Source: Flavobacteriaceae bacterium Ga0077528
Lineage (GTDB): Bacteria; Bacteroidota; Bacteroidia; Flavobacteriales; Flavobacteriaceae
Assembly: GCA_001464475.1 (NCBI GenBank)
Contig: LNDX01000001.1
Span: forward strand, 864,276 to 928,275
Direction: 5' to 3'
Length of the DNA: 64,000 nt
A model generated the notes under the pieces. It did no database searches and was not told the DNA's origin. It saw nothing but the letters and a program-made list of their open reading frames with translations. Of this stretch, positions 43,740 through 53,364 are shown piece by piece. The first letter of the stretch is position 1. Each line of letters starts with the position of its first letter. A program made the translations under genes and the position numbers.

Positions 43740-43769
43740 CAAATATAAGTTTTTAAATATTAATTCAAA
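43740..43769 (-). promoter_or_regulatory. Promoter of the hydrolase-engB unit
   Basis: The minus strand has TTTG (43769-43766), an 18-nt spacer and TATATTTG (43747-43740), 28 bp before the ATG at 43711. Confidence 0.6.
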
Positions 43770-44024
43770 ACTAATCCTCTTTTATTTGGATGAATTTGTC
43801 AATTTCTTAATGCTTTCTCTATTCATGAATTTTTACAATTATCAACATTTCAACAAATCATTTTACGTTCTTTTCAAATTTTATAAAACTAACTTTTTAT
43901 TAAATATTTCGCAACTAAATCTGTTTGACTGTCAATTTATTGCGTTAAATCAACGATTCTAAATGTTTTGTTAATTATTATTCAAAGTTGGTTTGGTTTT
44001 AAAGTAATTAACAAAAATCTAAAA
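43770..44024. other. AT-rich intergenic stretch without a recognised gene
   Basis: This lies between the hydrolase promoter and the mraZ operator. A 104-codon open frame covers part of it (43648-43962), but it is Phe/Leu/Asn-rich, has no ribosome site and runs antisense into the hydrolase gene, so it is not called. One DnaA-box-like word, TTATCAACA, occurs at 43839-43847. I see no RNA gene or repeat. Confidence 0.5.
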
Positions 44025-44089
44025 GTGGTAAAACTTATTAACAAAGTGGAGTTATGTGGTAAAATGTGGAGAATTATTTTATATTTTTG
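44025..44089 (+). promoter_or_regulatory. MraZ operator and dcw promoter
   Basis: GTGG(A/T) words occur at 44046, 44056 and 44066, exactly ten bases apart, with a fourth at 44025. MraZ is known to bind direct TGG-type repeats separated by five bases near its own promoter. A TATTTTTG -7 box follows at 44082-44089, and the repeats cover the place of the missing -33 element, so MraZ binding would block or replace it. Confidence 0.72.
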
Positions 44090-44114
44090 CTCATTATCAT
44101 TAAAAACTAATTAG

Positions 44115-44588
44115 TTGAACTCATTAATCGGGACATACGAATGTAAAGTTGACGTCAAAGGAAGGCTGCTTTTGCCTGCACCTTTGAAGAAACAACTTGC
44201 TGCTTCGCTTCAAGACGGTTTTGTCTTGAAACGTTCTGTTTTTCAGCCATGTTTGGAACTTTATCCAATGGCAGAGTGGAATTTAATGATGCAAAAAGTG
44301 AACAAACTCAACCGATTTGTAAAGAAAAATAACGACTTCATTCGTCGTTTTCAAGCCGGAGTAAAAGTGGTTGAAATCGATGCTTTAGGACGTCTTCTAG
44401 TTCCTAAAGATTTAACCAATTTTGCTCAAATTACTAAAGATATTGTGTTGTCTTCAACAGTAAATATTGTTGAGATTTGGGATAAAGATTTATACGAAAA
44501 AGCTATAGATGATTCTGTTGGAGATTTTGCTGATTTGGCAGAAGATGTAATGGGAAATGTAAATGACGACGACAATGGAATATCATAA
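44115..44588 (+). CDS. mraZ: Transcriptional regulator MraZ, TTG start
   Basis: MraZ is a DNA-binding ring protein that regulates the division/cell-wall operon it heads. The 157-residue product has the two SpoVT/AbrB-like motifs, TYECKVDVKGRLLLPAPLKKQL at the N-terminus and VEIDALGRLLVPKDL near residue 93. An in-frame TAG stands directly before the TTG at 44115, so TTG is the forced start and aligns with the family. It overlaps rsmH by 26 bp. Confidence 0.95.
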   Translation: MNSLIGTYECKVDVKGRLLLPAPLKKQLAASLQDGFVLKRSVFQPCLELYPMAEWNLMMQKVNKLNRFVKKNNDFIRRFQAGVKVVEIDALGRLLVPKDLTNFAQITKDIVLSSTVNIVEIWDKDLYEKAIDDSVGDFADLAEDVMGNVNDDDNGIS

Positions 44589-45471
44589 TCCAGTATTATT
44601 AAAAGAAACAGTTGACGGTTTAAATTGTATTCCAGATGGTGTTTATGTAGATGTCACTTTTGGTGGTGGCGGACATTCAAGAGAGATTCTGAGTCGCCTT
44701 GGTCCAAACGGAAAATTGTTTGCGTTTGATCAAGATGAAGATGCTTGGGAAAACGCATTACCAGATGAAAGATTCTCATTGATTCAAGAAAATTTTAGAT
44801 ACATCAAACGTTTTTTAAGATTTCATGGAATCAAGCAAGTAGATGGAATTTTAGCTGATTTGGGTGTTTCATCGCATCAATTTGATGTTCCAGAAAGAGG
44901 TTTTTCAACGCGTTTTGATGCCGATTTAGATATGAGAATGAGTAAGAAAAACGAATTGAATGCTTACAAAGTAATCAATGAGTACGATGATGTCAACTTG
45001 AAAAGAGTTTTTCTTGATTATGGTGAATTAAAAATTGCTCCAGCATTAGCAAGAACAATTATTGAGGCAAGAGAAATAAAATCAATTGATACAACAGATG
45101 AATTGAAATTGATTTTGCAACGTTTTTTGCCAGAACAATTTAAAAATAAAATTTTGGCTCAAATCTATCAAGCTATTAGAATAGAAGTCAACCAAGAAAT
45201 GGATGTTTTGAAAGAATTCTTAGAACAATCTCTTGATGTTTTAAAACCCGAAGGAAGATTAAGCGTGATTTCATATCATTCTTTAGAAGATAGATTGGTA
45301 AAAAGATTCATGAAAAACGGAATGTTTGAAGGCGAACCAGAACGCGATTTCTTCGGAAATTTTTCTGTTCCATTCAAATTAATAGGAAAACTAATTGTTC
45401 CAACAGAAGAAGAAATAAAAATTAATAACCGAGCAAGAAGCGCAAAGTTGAGAATAGCAGAGAAAAAGTAG
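44563..45471 (+). CDS. rsmH: 16S rRNA m4C1402 methyltransferase
   Basis: RsmH methylates N4 of C1402 in 16S rRNA. The 302-residue protein has the SAM motif VDVTFGGGGHSREIL, the motif DGILADLGVSSHQFDVPERGFS and the closing SYHSLEDRLVKRFMK with NNRARSAKLRIAE. The start is ATG 44563 (MTTTMEYHN) or 44575 (MEYHN); the second fits family N-termini better. Both lie inside mraZ, so translation is coupled. Confidence 0.96.
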   Translation: MTTTMEYHNPVLLKETVDGLNCIPDGVYVDVTFGGGGHSREILSRLGPNGKLFAFDQDEDAWENALPDERFSLIQENFRYIKRFLRFHGIKQVDGILADLGVSSHQFDVPERGFSTRFDADLDMRMSKKNELNAYKVINEYDDVNLKRVFLDYGELKIAPALARTIIEAREIKSIDTTDELKLILQRFLPEQFKNKILAQIYQAIRIEVNQEMDVLKEFLEQSLDVLKPEGRLSVISYHSLEDRLVKRFMKNGMFEGEPERDFFGNFSVPFKLIGKLIVPTEEEIKINNRARSAKLRIAEKK

Positions 45472-45503
45472 TTGGCAGTTAACAGATTTCAGATTGCAAA
45501 ATA

Positions 45504-45548
45504 ACTGAACACTGAATACTGAATACTGAATACTGAATACTGAACACT
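45504..45548. repeat. Heptanucleotide tandem repeat before ftsL
   Basis: ACTGAAT or ACTGAAC is repeated six times without interruption, plus three bases, and ends six bases before the ftsL ATG at 45555. The outer units read ACTGAAC and the four inner ones ACTGAAT. It occupies the ribosome-binding region of ftsL. Confidence 0.9.
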
Positions 45549-45554
45549 AATTAT

Positions 45555-45902
45555 ATGAAGATTGGAATTTACAACATATTAAAAGCAAGATTTCTTGTCA
45601 ATGAAGACGCTACTAAAAATTGGCGTTTCATTGTGTTTTTAATTGTACTTGCCATAATCATGATTGCTAACACGCATCGATTTGAACAAAAAATATTCAA
45701 AATCGCTGATTTGACAAACGAAGTAAAAGAATTACGTTCCGAATTTGTTGACAGGCGTTCGGAATTAATGAAATTAAAAATGGAATCTACGGTTTCAAAA
45801 AAGATGGAAGCTAGAAATATTTTCCCATCTCAGGTTCCACCACAAAAAATAAAAGTTAAACAACCAGAAGAAAAAAGTTTCTTTAAAAAAATATGGCAGT
45901 AG
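45555..45902 (+). CDS. ftsL: FtsL-like divisome protein
   Basis: The 115-residue protein has a short cytoplasmic N-terminus, one membrane helix (WRFIVFLIVLAIIMIANTH) and a coiled coil (KIFKIADLTNEVKELRSEF, then MKLKMESTVSKKMEAR). Size, topology and position between rsmH and ftsI fit FtsL, which links FtsB/FtsQ to the septal synthase. Primary sequence is poorly conserved in this family, so the call leans on context. It overlaps ftsI by ten bases. Confidence 0.85.
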   Translation: MKIGIYNILKARFLVNEDATKNWRFIVFLIVLAIIMIANTHRFEQKIFKIADLTNEVKELRSEFVDRRSELMKLKMESTVSKKMEARNIFPSQVPPQKIKVKQPEEKSFFKKIWQ

Positions 45903-47899
45903 AAGATAAAAATATCTCTTACAGAATTTATCTGATGGCGTTCATCATCTTTTTGATGGCGTTAGCAATAACCATAAAACTTACTAATATACAGTGGGTA
46001 GAAGGTGACTATTATAGAAAATTGGCTAAAGATAGAACGGTTAAAACTTTTGTAATTCCAGCCAATAAAGGAAATATTTATTCATCAGATGGTAGTTTGT
46101 TGGCGACTTCAATTCCTAATTATACCATTCGTTTTGATGCTGTTGCGCCAAAATCAGAGGATTTTGAAAGTAAAGCCGATTCACTTGCAATGAGTTTGTC
46201 AAAATTATTAGGAAAACCAACTTCTCATTATCAATCATTATTGAGAAAAGCACGTGCCAATAAAAGCAGATATACTCTAATTGCAGAAGATTTAAGTTAT
46301 ACGGAATATTCAAAAATAAAAAAATTTCCACTTTTCAACAAAGGTGCTTACAAAGGTGGAATTATTGTGGAGCAAAAAACAGTTCGTGAACATCCAATCG
46401 GTAAAATCGCAGAAAGAACAATCGGTTACGATAGAATCGATGAAAATGGTATTCAAAAAAGAGTCGGAATCGAAGGTGCTTTTGGTAAATATCTTAACGG
46501 AAAAGACGGAAAAGTTTTAAAGCAAAAAATTGCCAAAGGACAATGGAAACCTATTCGTGACCAAAACGAAGTTGATCCACAAGATGGGTACGATGTAATT
46601 TCAACTATTGATGTTTATATTCAAGATATTGCTCATCATGCTTTGCTAAAACAATTAGAAGAATATGGCGCTGAACACGGTTGTGTTGTTGTAATGGAAA
46701 CCAAAACAGGTCAAGTTAAAGCGATTTCTAATTTAGGAAGAGACGAAAAATCAGGTAATTATTATGAAACTATAAATTATGCTGTTGCGGAATCACACGA
46801 ACCAGGTTCTACGTTCAAATTGGTTGACATGATTGCGCTTTTGGATGATAATAAAGTAGATACGTCAAAGGTTTATGACAGTCGTGGTGGAGTTATAACT
46901 TACAGAGGTGATAAAGTTCGTGATTCTCACGAAGGTGGTTATGGTAAAATTTCTCTTGGAAGAGGTTTTGAGGTTTCGTCCAATACCATTTTAGTTCAAG
47001 CAGTTGTGGAAAATTATAAAAATAATCCGCAAGAATTTATCAATAGAGTTAATAATTTAGGTTTGAATAAACCTCTTGGATTACCATTTCAAGGTGAAGG
47101 AAAACCAATTGTACATCAAACAACTGATGAAAATTGGAATCCTAATATTTTACCATGGATGGCTTTTGGATATAGTGTAGCCATGACGCCTTTACAAACG
47201 TTGACATTATACAATGCTGTTGCAAATAACGGAGAAATGGTAAAACCACAATTCGTTTCTGAAATTAAAGAATGGAATAAAACCATCAAGAAATACGATA
47301 AACAAATTATCAATCCGAAGATTTGTTCTGATGCAACAATAAAAAAATTAAAAGCACTTTTATCGAATGTTGTAAAAAGAGGAACTGGCGCAAAGTTGTA
47401 TTCTAAAGATTTTTCAATGGCAGGAAAAACAGGAACAGCGCAAGCCAATTATGGTAAAAATGGCGGAAGTGAGAAACATTATATTTCTTCTTTTGTTGGA
47501 TTTTTTCCAGCAGAACATCCTAAATATTCTTGCATCGTTGTGGTTCACGAACCAGATACATCTTTAAATAACTATTATGGAGCAGACGTTGCCGGACCAG
47601 TTTTCAAGAGAATTGCTCAAAAGATTTTTACTGACGCACCATCAACTAACGAAATAAAAAATCTTGATAAAAAAGTAGCTAAACAAGAAAATAAATACCA
47701 AGAATATTACACAAAAGCACAAAATGTAAAAAGTAAAATCCCTAACCTAAAAGGAATGCCAGGAATGGATGCTGTCGCACTTTTAGAAAATTTAGGAATT
47801 AAAGTAAAAGTAAAAGGAATTGGAAAGGTAAAAAATCAATCGATTCAAGCCGGACAACCTATTATCAAAAATACAATTATAACACTAGAATTATCGTGA
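45893..47899 (+). CDS. ftsI: Septal transpeptidase (penicillin-binding protein) with PASTA domain
   Basis: The 668-residue class B PBP crosslinks septal peptidoglycan. It has an N-terminal membrane helix (IYLMAFIIFLMALAITI) and a dimerisation domain. The transpeptidase motifs are S306-T-F-K309, SSN in the EVSSNTILV segment, and K512-T-G in MAGKTGTAQ. A C-terminal PASTA domain of about 65 residues (IPNLKGMPGMDAVALLENLG) is also present, which E. coli FtsI lacks. It overlaps ftsL by ten bases and murE by four. Confidence 0.95.
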   Translation: MAVEDKNISYRIYLMAFIIFLMALAITIKLTNIQWVEGDYYRKLAKDRTVKTFVIPANKGNIYSSDGSLLATSIPNYTIRFDAVAPKSEDFESKADSLAMSLSKLLGKPTSHYQSLLRKARANKSRYTLIAEDLSYTEYSKIKKFPLFNKGAYKGGIIVEQKTVREHPIGKIAERTIGYDRIDENGIQKRVGIEGAFGKYLNGKDGKVLKQKIAKGQWKPIRDQNEVDPQDGYDVISTIDVYIQDIAHHALLKQLEEYGAEHGCVVVMETKTGQVKAISNLGRDEKSGNYYETINYAVAESHEPGSTFKLVDMIALLDDNKVDTSKVYDSRGGVITYRGDKVRDSHEGGYGKISLGRGFEVSSNTILVQAVVENYKNNPQEFINRVNNLGLNKPLGLPFQGEGKPIVHQTTDENWNPNILPWMAFGYSVAMTPLQTLTLYNAVANNGEMVKPQFVSEIKEWNKTIKKYDKQIINPKICSDATIKKLKALLSNVVKRGTGAKLYSKDFSMAGKTGTAQANYGKNGGSEKHYISSFVGFFPAEHPKYSCIVVVHEPDTSLNNYYGADVAGPVFKRIAQKIFTDAPSTNEIKNLDKKVAKQENKYQEYYTKAQNVKSKIPNLKGMPGMDAVALLENLGIKVKVKGIGKVKNQSIQAGQPIIKNTIITLELS

Positions 47900-49359
47900 T
47901 CGTTTTAAAAGACATATTATATAAAGTTGCTATTGAAGCTGTAAAAGGTTCAACGGAAATCGCTGTGAATAAAATCGAATTCGATTCGAGAAAAATTCAA
48001 GAAAACGACGTTTTTGTAGCCATCCGTGGAACAGTTTCTAATGGTCACGACTTTATCGAAAAAGCCATTAATCTTGGAGCCGTTGTAATTGTTTGTGATA
48101 CATTGCCAGAAGTAATCATCAAAGGAATTACTTACATTCAAGTTAAAGATACTAATTCGGCTTTGGCTTTTATGGCTTCCAATTATTATGATAATCCATC
48201 GTCAAAATTACGTTTAGTTGGAATCACAGGAACCAATGGTAAAACAACTATTGCTTCACTTTTGTACCAATTATTCAAAAAAGCAGGATACAAAGTTGGT
48301 TTGCTTTCTACCGTAAAAATTATGGTTAATGATGTTGAACACAAAGCAACACACACAACACCAGATTCTTTAACCATCAATTATTTTTTAAATGAAATGA
48401 TTGAAATAGGTTGCGACTATTGTTTTATGGAAGTGAGTTCACATGGTGTTCATCAAAAACGTACAGAAGGATTGCAGTTTGAAGGTGGAGTTTTTACTAA
48501 TTTATCGCACGATCATTTAGATTATCATCCAACTTTTGCAGAATATAGAGATGTTAAAAAATCGTTTTTTGATCATTTACCAAAATCAGCTTTTGCATTG
48601 ACCAATGTTGATGATAAAAATGGAGCTGTGATGCTTCAAAATACAAATGCTAGAAAATTGACTTATGCCTTAAAATCTTATGCTAATTATAAAGCTCAAA
48701 TTTTAGAAAATCAACTTTCAGGATTGTTGCTTAAAATTAATGAAAATGAGGTTTGGGTTAAACTTATCGGAACATTTAATGCTTACAATTTACTAGCAAT
48801 TTATGGAACTGCAGTGGAATTAGGATTAGAAAGTCTTGAGGTTTTGAGATTACTATCAGAATTGGAAAGTGTTTCAGGTCGTTTTCAGTTTATTGTTTCC
48901 AACGATAAAATCACCGCAATTGTAGATTATGCACATACGCCGGATGCTTTAGAAAATGTACTAAAAACCATTAATGATATTCGTACAAAAAACGAACAAT
49001 TGATAACCGTTGTAGGTTGTGGTGGTGATAGAGATAAAACGAAAAGACCAATAATGGCAAACATCGCAACACAAATGAGCGATAAAGTTATCATCACTTC
49101 TGATAATCCACGAACTGAAAATCCGTCAACGATTATCGCCGAAATGGAAGCAGGTGTTGAACCACAAAATTTCAAAAAATCACTTTCCATTGAAGATAGA
49201 AAACAGGCTATAAAAACTGCTTGTCAATTAGCAAACGCCAATGATATTATTCTAATTGCAGGAAAAGGTCACGAAACCTATCAAGAAATTCAAGGTGTTC
49301 GCCATGATTTTGATGATATGAAAATTGTAAAAGAATTTTTAGAACAAATGAACAAATAA
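47896..49359 (+). CDS. murE: UDP-MurNAc-tripeptide synthetase, GTG start
   Basis: MurE adds the third residue of the peptidoglycan stem peptide. The 487-residue protein has the P-loop [10 protein letters not shown] and the motif SDNPRTENP. The DNPR form is the signature of enzymes that use meso-diaminopimelate, so the cell wall is predicted to be of the DAP type. GTG at 47896 overlaps the ftsI stop as GTGA, and the product start [10 protein letters not shown] fits the family. Confidence 0.95.
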   Translation: MIVLKDILYKVAIEAVKGSTEIAVNKIEFDSRKIQENDVFVAIRGTVSNGHDFIEKAINLGAVVIVCDTLPEVIIKGITYIQVKDTNSALAFMASNYYDNPSSKLRLVGITGTNGKTTIASLLYQLFKKAGYKVGLLSTVKIMVNDVEHKATHTTPDSLTINYFLNEMIEIGCDYCFMEVSSHGVHQKRTEGLQFEGGVFTNLSHDHLDYHPTFAEYRDVKKSFFDHLPKSAFALTNVDDKNGAVMLQNTNARKLTYALKSYANYKAQILENQLSGLLLKINENEVWVKLIGTFNAYNLLAIYGTAVELGLESLEVLRLLSELESVSGRFQFIVSNDKITAIVDYAHTPDALENVLKTINDIRTKNEQLITVVGCGGDRDKTKRPIMANIATQMSDKVIITSDNPRTENPSTIIAEMEAGVEPQNFKKSLSIEDRKQAIKTACQLANANDIILIAGKGHETYQEIQGVRHDFDDMKIVKEFLEQMNK

Positions 49360-49378
49360 CCCAATATACCTAACCAAT

Positions 49379-50605
49379 ATGTTATACTACTTATTTGAAT
49401 ATTTAGACAAAACACTTGACATTCCTGGAGCTGGAGTGTTTCAATATATTACGTTTCGTTCGGCTATAGCGTTGATGTTATCATTAACACTGTCAACTAT
49501 TTACGGAAAAAAAATCATCACTTTTTTGAGAAATCAACAAGTAGGTGAAACGGTTCGTGAGTTAGGTTTAGAAGGTCAAACTCAAAAAGCAGGTACGCCA
49601 ACAATGGGTGGATTAATCATCATTTTCGCAACGTTGATACCAGTTTTGTTATTAACTAAATTGAATAACATTTATATCATTCTTCTAATTGTGACTACTC
49701 TTTGGATGGGAACGATTGGTTTTATTGATGACTATATTAAAATCTTCAAAAAAGACAAACAAGGTTTAAAAGGAATTTTTAAAGTTATTGGTCAAGTCGG
49801 TTTGGGAATTATAGTGGGTTCAGTATTGTATTTTAGTCCAGCAGTTACTGTTCGTGAAAAGTCAGCAACGCCTATCACTTTCAACCAAACTGGAAATACA
49901 ATTTCACAACCTGCAAAGGAAATTAAGGCAACAACAACAACAATTCCGTTTACAAAAAATAACGAATTAGATTATGCTCAAATCCTAAAACCATTTACAG
50001 ACGATTATCAAAATTGGGCTTGGTTGGTATTCATTCCAATTGTAATCTTCATTATTACGGCAGTTTCAAATGGTGCAAATTTAACCGATGGAATTGATGG
50101 TTTAGCCGCAGGAACGTCTGCAATATCAGTACTCGCGCTCGGTATTTTTACATTTATTTCAGGTAATATCATTTTGTCAAATTACTTGAATGTAATGTAC
50201 ATTCCAAATTCAGGAGAGATGACCATTTTTATTGCTTCTTTCGTTGGAGCTTTAATCGGATTTCTTTGGTATAATTCTTATCCAGCATCGGTTTTTATGG
50301 GTGATACAGGAAGTTTGACTATTGGAGGAATTATAGCGGTTTTAGCAATTTCTGTAAGAAAAGAAATGTTACTTCCGGTTTTATGTGCCATTTTCTTTGC
50401 CGAAAGCGCCTCAGTAATTATTCAGGTAACCTATTTTAAATATACCAAAAAACGTTTTGGCGAAGGAAGAAGAGTGTTCTTAATGTCTCCATTACACCAT
50501 CATTATCAGAAAAAAGGATATCACGAAAGCAAAATTGTAACTCGTTTCTGGATTGTAACCATTTTATTAGCAATTGTTGCAATTGTAACCTTGAAATTGA
50601 GATAA
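49379..50605 (+). CDS. mraY: Phospho-MurNAc-pentapeptide translocase
   Basis: MraY transfers phospho-MurNAc-pentapeptide to undecaprenyl phosphate, forming lipid I at the inner membrane. The 408-residue protein has about ten helices and the motifs [29 protein letters not shown] and the late [11 protein letters not shown]. An insertion of about 70 residues ([17 protein letters not shown] to NWAWLVF) makes it longer than the 360-residue E. coli enzyme, as is common in Bacteroidetes. Its stop shares one base with the murD ATG. Confidence 0.96.
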   Translation: MLYYLFEYLDKTLDIPGAGVFQYITFRSAIALMLSLTLSTIYGKKIITFLRNQQVGETVRELGLEGQTQKAGTPTMGGLIIIFATLIPVLLLTKLNNIYIILLIVTTLWMGTIGFIDDYIKIFKKDKQGLKGIFKVIGQVGLGIIVGSVLYFSPAVTVREKSATPITFNQTGNTISQPAKEIKATTTTIPFTKNNELDYAQILKPFTDDYQNWAWLVFIPIVIFIITAVSNGANLTDGIDGLAAGTSAISVLALGIFTFISGNIILSNYLNVMYIPNSGEMTIFIASFVGALIGFLWYNSYPASVFMGDTGSLTIGGIIAVLAISVRKEMLLPVLCAIFFAESASVIIQVTYFKYTKKRFGEGRRVFLMSPLHHHYQKKGYHESKIVTRFWIVTILLAIVAIVTLKLR

Positions 50606-51939
50606 TGAAACGATTAGTAATTCTTGGCGGAGGCGAAAGTGGAGTTGGAACAGCAATTCTAGGAAAGAAAGAAGGATACGACGTTTTTGTATCTGATTTC
50701 GGAAAAATTAAAGACAATTATAGAGACGTTCTTAATCAATATGAAATACAATGGGAAGATGAACAGCATACAGAAGATAAAATTCTAAATGCTGATGTAG
50801 TAATGAAAAGTCCGGGAATTCCAGAAAAAGCTCCAATTGTAAAAAAGCTCATCGAAAAAGGAGTTCCAGTAATTTCTGAAATTGAATTTGCTTATGATTT
50901 TACAAAAGCAATGACCATTGGAATCACCGGAAGTAATGGTAAAACAACTACAACAATGTTGACTTATCATTTGTTAAAAGAAGGAGGGTTGAATGTAGGA
51001 TTAGGTGGAAATATTGGAAAAAGTTTTGCATGGCAAGTAGCCGAAGAAAATTACGATTCTTATGTGTTAGAGTTAAGCAGTTTTCAGTTAGACGGAATCA
51101 TAAATTATAAACCACATATTGCCATAATTACAAACATAAGTCCAGACCATTTAGATCGATACAATTATAAATATGAAAATTATATCGCATCGAAATTTAG
51201 AATAACAATGAATCAAACCGAAGAGGATTATCTCATTTATGATGCAGATGATGAAGCTATCGAAAATTGGTTAAAAAATAACAAAGTAAAAGCACAATTA
51301 ATTCCATTTTCGATATCAAAATCAATTGAAAACGGAGCATTTTTAAATAACAACACTATGGAAATCAACATCAACCAAGAAGAGTTTTTAATGGAAACGG
51401 CAAACATCGCACTTGAAGGAAAACACAACATGAAAAATGCAATGGCAGCAACTTCTGTAGCGAATATTTTACGCATCAGAAAACAAACCATTCGTGAGAG
51501 TTTGTCAAATTTTCAAGGTGTTGAACATCGTTTAGAAAAAGTGCTTAAAATTCACAATGTTCAATACATTAACGATAGTAAAGCTACCAATGTAAACGCA
51601 ACGTTCTTCGCTTTAGACAGCATGACAACGCCAACAGTTTGGATTGTCGGAGGCGTTGATAAAGGAAATGACTATGCTGAATTAATGCCATTAGTTCACG
51701 AAAAAGTAAAAGCAATTATATGTCTTGGTGTTGATAACAAGAAAATAATTGATGCTTTCGGAAATGTTGTGGATATGATGGTTGAAGTAGATAATATGCA
51801 CGATGCAGTAAATACAGCAAGACATATCGCAGAAAAAGGCGACACTGTTTTACTATCTCCAGCTTGCGCAAGTTTTGATTTATTTCAAAACTACGAAGAC
51901 AGAGGAAATCAATTCAAAAGAGAAGTTAGAAATTTATAG
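50605..51939 (+). CDS. murD: UDP-MurNAc-L-Ala:D-Glu ligase
   Basis: MurD adds D-glutamate to UDP-MurNAc-L-Ala in the cytosol. The 444-residue protein starts with the Rossmann-like RLVILGGGESGVGTAIL and has the P-loop GITGSNGKTTTT. ELSSFQLDGI, NISPDHLDRY, HRLEKV and NDSKATNVNAT are typical of MurD, and the C-terminal SPACASFDLFQNYEDRG completes it. It is coupled to mraY by a one-base overlap. Confidence 0.97.
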   Translation: MKRLVILGGGESGVGTAILGKKEGYDVFVSDFGKIKDNYRDVLNQYEIQWEDEQHTEDKILNADVVMKSPGIPEKAPIVKKLIEKGVPVISEIEFAYDFTKAMTIGITGSNGKTTTTMLTYHLLKEGGLNVGLGGNIGKSFAWQVAEENYDSYVLELSSFQLDGIINYKPHIAIITNISPDHLDRYNYKYENYIASKFRITMNQTEEDYLIYDADDEAIENWLKNNKVKAQLIPFSISKSIENGAFLNNNTMEININQEEFLMETANIALEGKHNMKNAMAATSVANILRIRKQTIRESLSNFQGVEHRLEKVLKIHNVQYINDSKATNVNATFFALDSMTTPTVWIVGGVDKGNDYAELMPLVHEKVKAIICLGVDNKKIIDAFGNVVDMMVEVDNMHDAVNTARHIAEKGDTVLLSPACASFDLFQNYEDRGNQFKREVRNL

Positions 51940-51964
51940 AACTTTTAAACTCATAAACTAAATT

Positions 51965-53332
51965 ATGAAACAACTAATAAGCAGACTACACGGAGATAAA
52001 GTCATTTGGGCATTTGTTGCTCTTTTGGCGCTGTTCTCTTTTATGCCTGTTTTTAGTGCGAGTAGTAATTTAGCTTACATGCGTCACGGCTCAGGAAATG
52101 CCTTGACCTATTTGCTAAAACATGCCATTCACATTACTATTGGTTTCGTTATAATTTATCAAGTTCACAAAATTCCGTATCATTATTTTAGAGGAATTTC
52201 ACGAATTGCATTGCCAATTGTTTGGGTTTTGTTAGTCTATACTTTGGTAAAAGGAACTGTAATTGACGGAGCAAATGCCAGTCGTTGGATTCAAATTCCA
52301 TTCATTGGAATATCCTTTCAAACATCAACCTTTGCAGCAATTGTGTTGTATATTTTTGTAGCAAGGTATTTGTCCAAAAAAAGAGAAGTTGCACCCGATT
52401 TTAAGCAATCGCTTCTAGAACTTTGGTTGCCAGTATTTGTAACTGTCGGATTGATTTTTCCTGCGAACTTTTCTACAGCAGCTTTGATTTTTTCAATGGT
52501 TATAATGCTCACATTTATTGGAAAATATCCATTAAAATACATCGGAGTTATTCTTGGAACAGGATTGCTTTTAGGATTGTTTTTCATTCTAATTGCCAAA
52601 AAATTTCCAGATGCTTTTCCTAATCGTGTGGATACTTGGATTAGTCGTATAGATAATTTTACAAGCGACAAACCAGATGAAGATGATTATCAAATTGAGA
52701 AAGCGAAAATCGCAATTGCATCAGGTGAAATCTACGGACTTGGACCAGGGAAAAGTGTTCAAAAGAATTTCTTACCACAGTCATCTTCCGATTTTATTTT
52801 TGCCATAATTGTGGAAGAATTTGGGCTTTTCGGAGCTTTTACAATAATTTCAATTTATCTGTTATTGTTGTTCCGATTTGTGGTAGCATCTCATAAAGCC
52901 AATTCGCTTTTCGGAAAATTAGTCGTCGTCGGACTCGGTTTTCCAATAATATTTCAAGCATTAATCAATATGGCAGTTGCTGTCGAGTTGTTGCCAGTTA
53001 CAGGACAAACTTTACCATTAATTAGTTCAGGAGGAAGTTCTGTTTGGATGACATGTATCGCTCTTGGAATTATTCTAAGCGTTACCAAAAAAGAAGAAGA
53101 AATTGCAAAAGAACTCGAAGAAGCCGAAAGAGAACTTGAAGAAAAGAAAAAAAGAGACGAAGTTTTACAAAGAATTATCGATAGAGAATTGAATGGTGTA
53201 GAAGAGGAAGTTGATGAAAATCAAGAAAAGGTTAACCAAATGAAAGCATCTATCAAAGGCAAAATAATGGAGGAAGATTTTTCAATTGAAGAAAATCCAA
53301 TGCTAGCCATAAAAGGAATGCGAAAAAAATAA
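51965..53332 (+). CDS. ftsW: FtsW septal glycosyltransferase (SEDS family)
   Basis: FtsW polymerises lipid II at the septum together with the PBP from ftsI. The 455-residue protein has about ten membrane helices and the SEDS motifs GANASRWIQIPFIGISFQTS and PVTGQTLPLISSGGSS. After the last helix a cytoplasmic tail of about 85 residues is strongly charged and helical (EEEIAKELEEAERELEEKKK, DEVLQRIIDRELNG), forming a likely coiled coil absent from E. coli FtsW. It lies 25 bp after murD. Confidence 0.94.
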   Translation: MKQLISRLHGDKVIWAFVALLALFSFMPVFSASSNLAYMRHGSGNALTYLLKHAIHITIGFVIIYQVHKIPYHYFRGISRIALPIVWVLLVYTLVKGTVIDGANASRWIQIPFIGISFQTSTFAAIVLYIFVARYLSKKREVAPDFKQSLLELWLPVFVTVGLIFPANFSTAALIFSMVIMLTFIGKYPLKYIGVILGTGLLLGLFFILIAKKFPDAFPNRVDTWISRIDNFTSDKPDEDDYQIEKAKIAIASGEIYGLGPGKSVQKNFLPQSSSDFIFAIIVEEFGLFGAFTIISIYLLLLFRFVVASHKANSLFGKLVVVGLGFPIIFQALINMAVAVELLPVTGQTLPLISSGGSSVWMTCIALGIILSVTKKEEEIAKELEEAERELEEKKKRDEVLQRIIDRELNGVEEEVDENQEKVNQMKASIKGKIMEEDFSIEENPMLAIKGMRKK

Positions 53333-53364
53333 ATTGAACTGCCTTTTAAGGCAATAAGATAAAA

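Noticed and set aside
43839..43847. DnaA-box-like TTATCAACA, considered as part of an origin
   Set aside because: Only one imperfect box is present, with no cluster, no dnaA or dnaN gene and no AT-rich repeat array. One nonamer is expected by chance in AT-rich DNA.
43648..43962. A 104-codon open frame in the gap before mraZ
   Set aside because: It starts antisense inside the hydrolase gene, is extremely rich in Phe, Leu and Asn, has no ribosome site and covers the hydrolase promoter. It is an AT-rich open frame and not a gene.
45504..45548. Heptamer array considered as a CRISPR-like repeat
   Set aside because: The units are 7 bp and contiguous, with no spacers and no cas genes.
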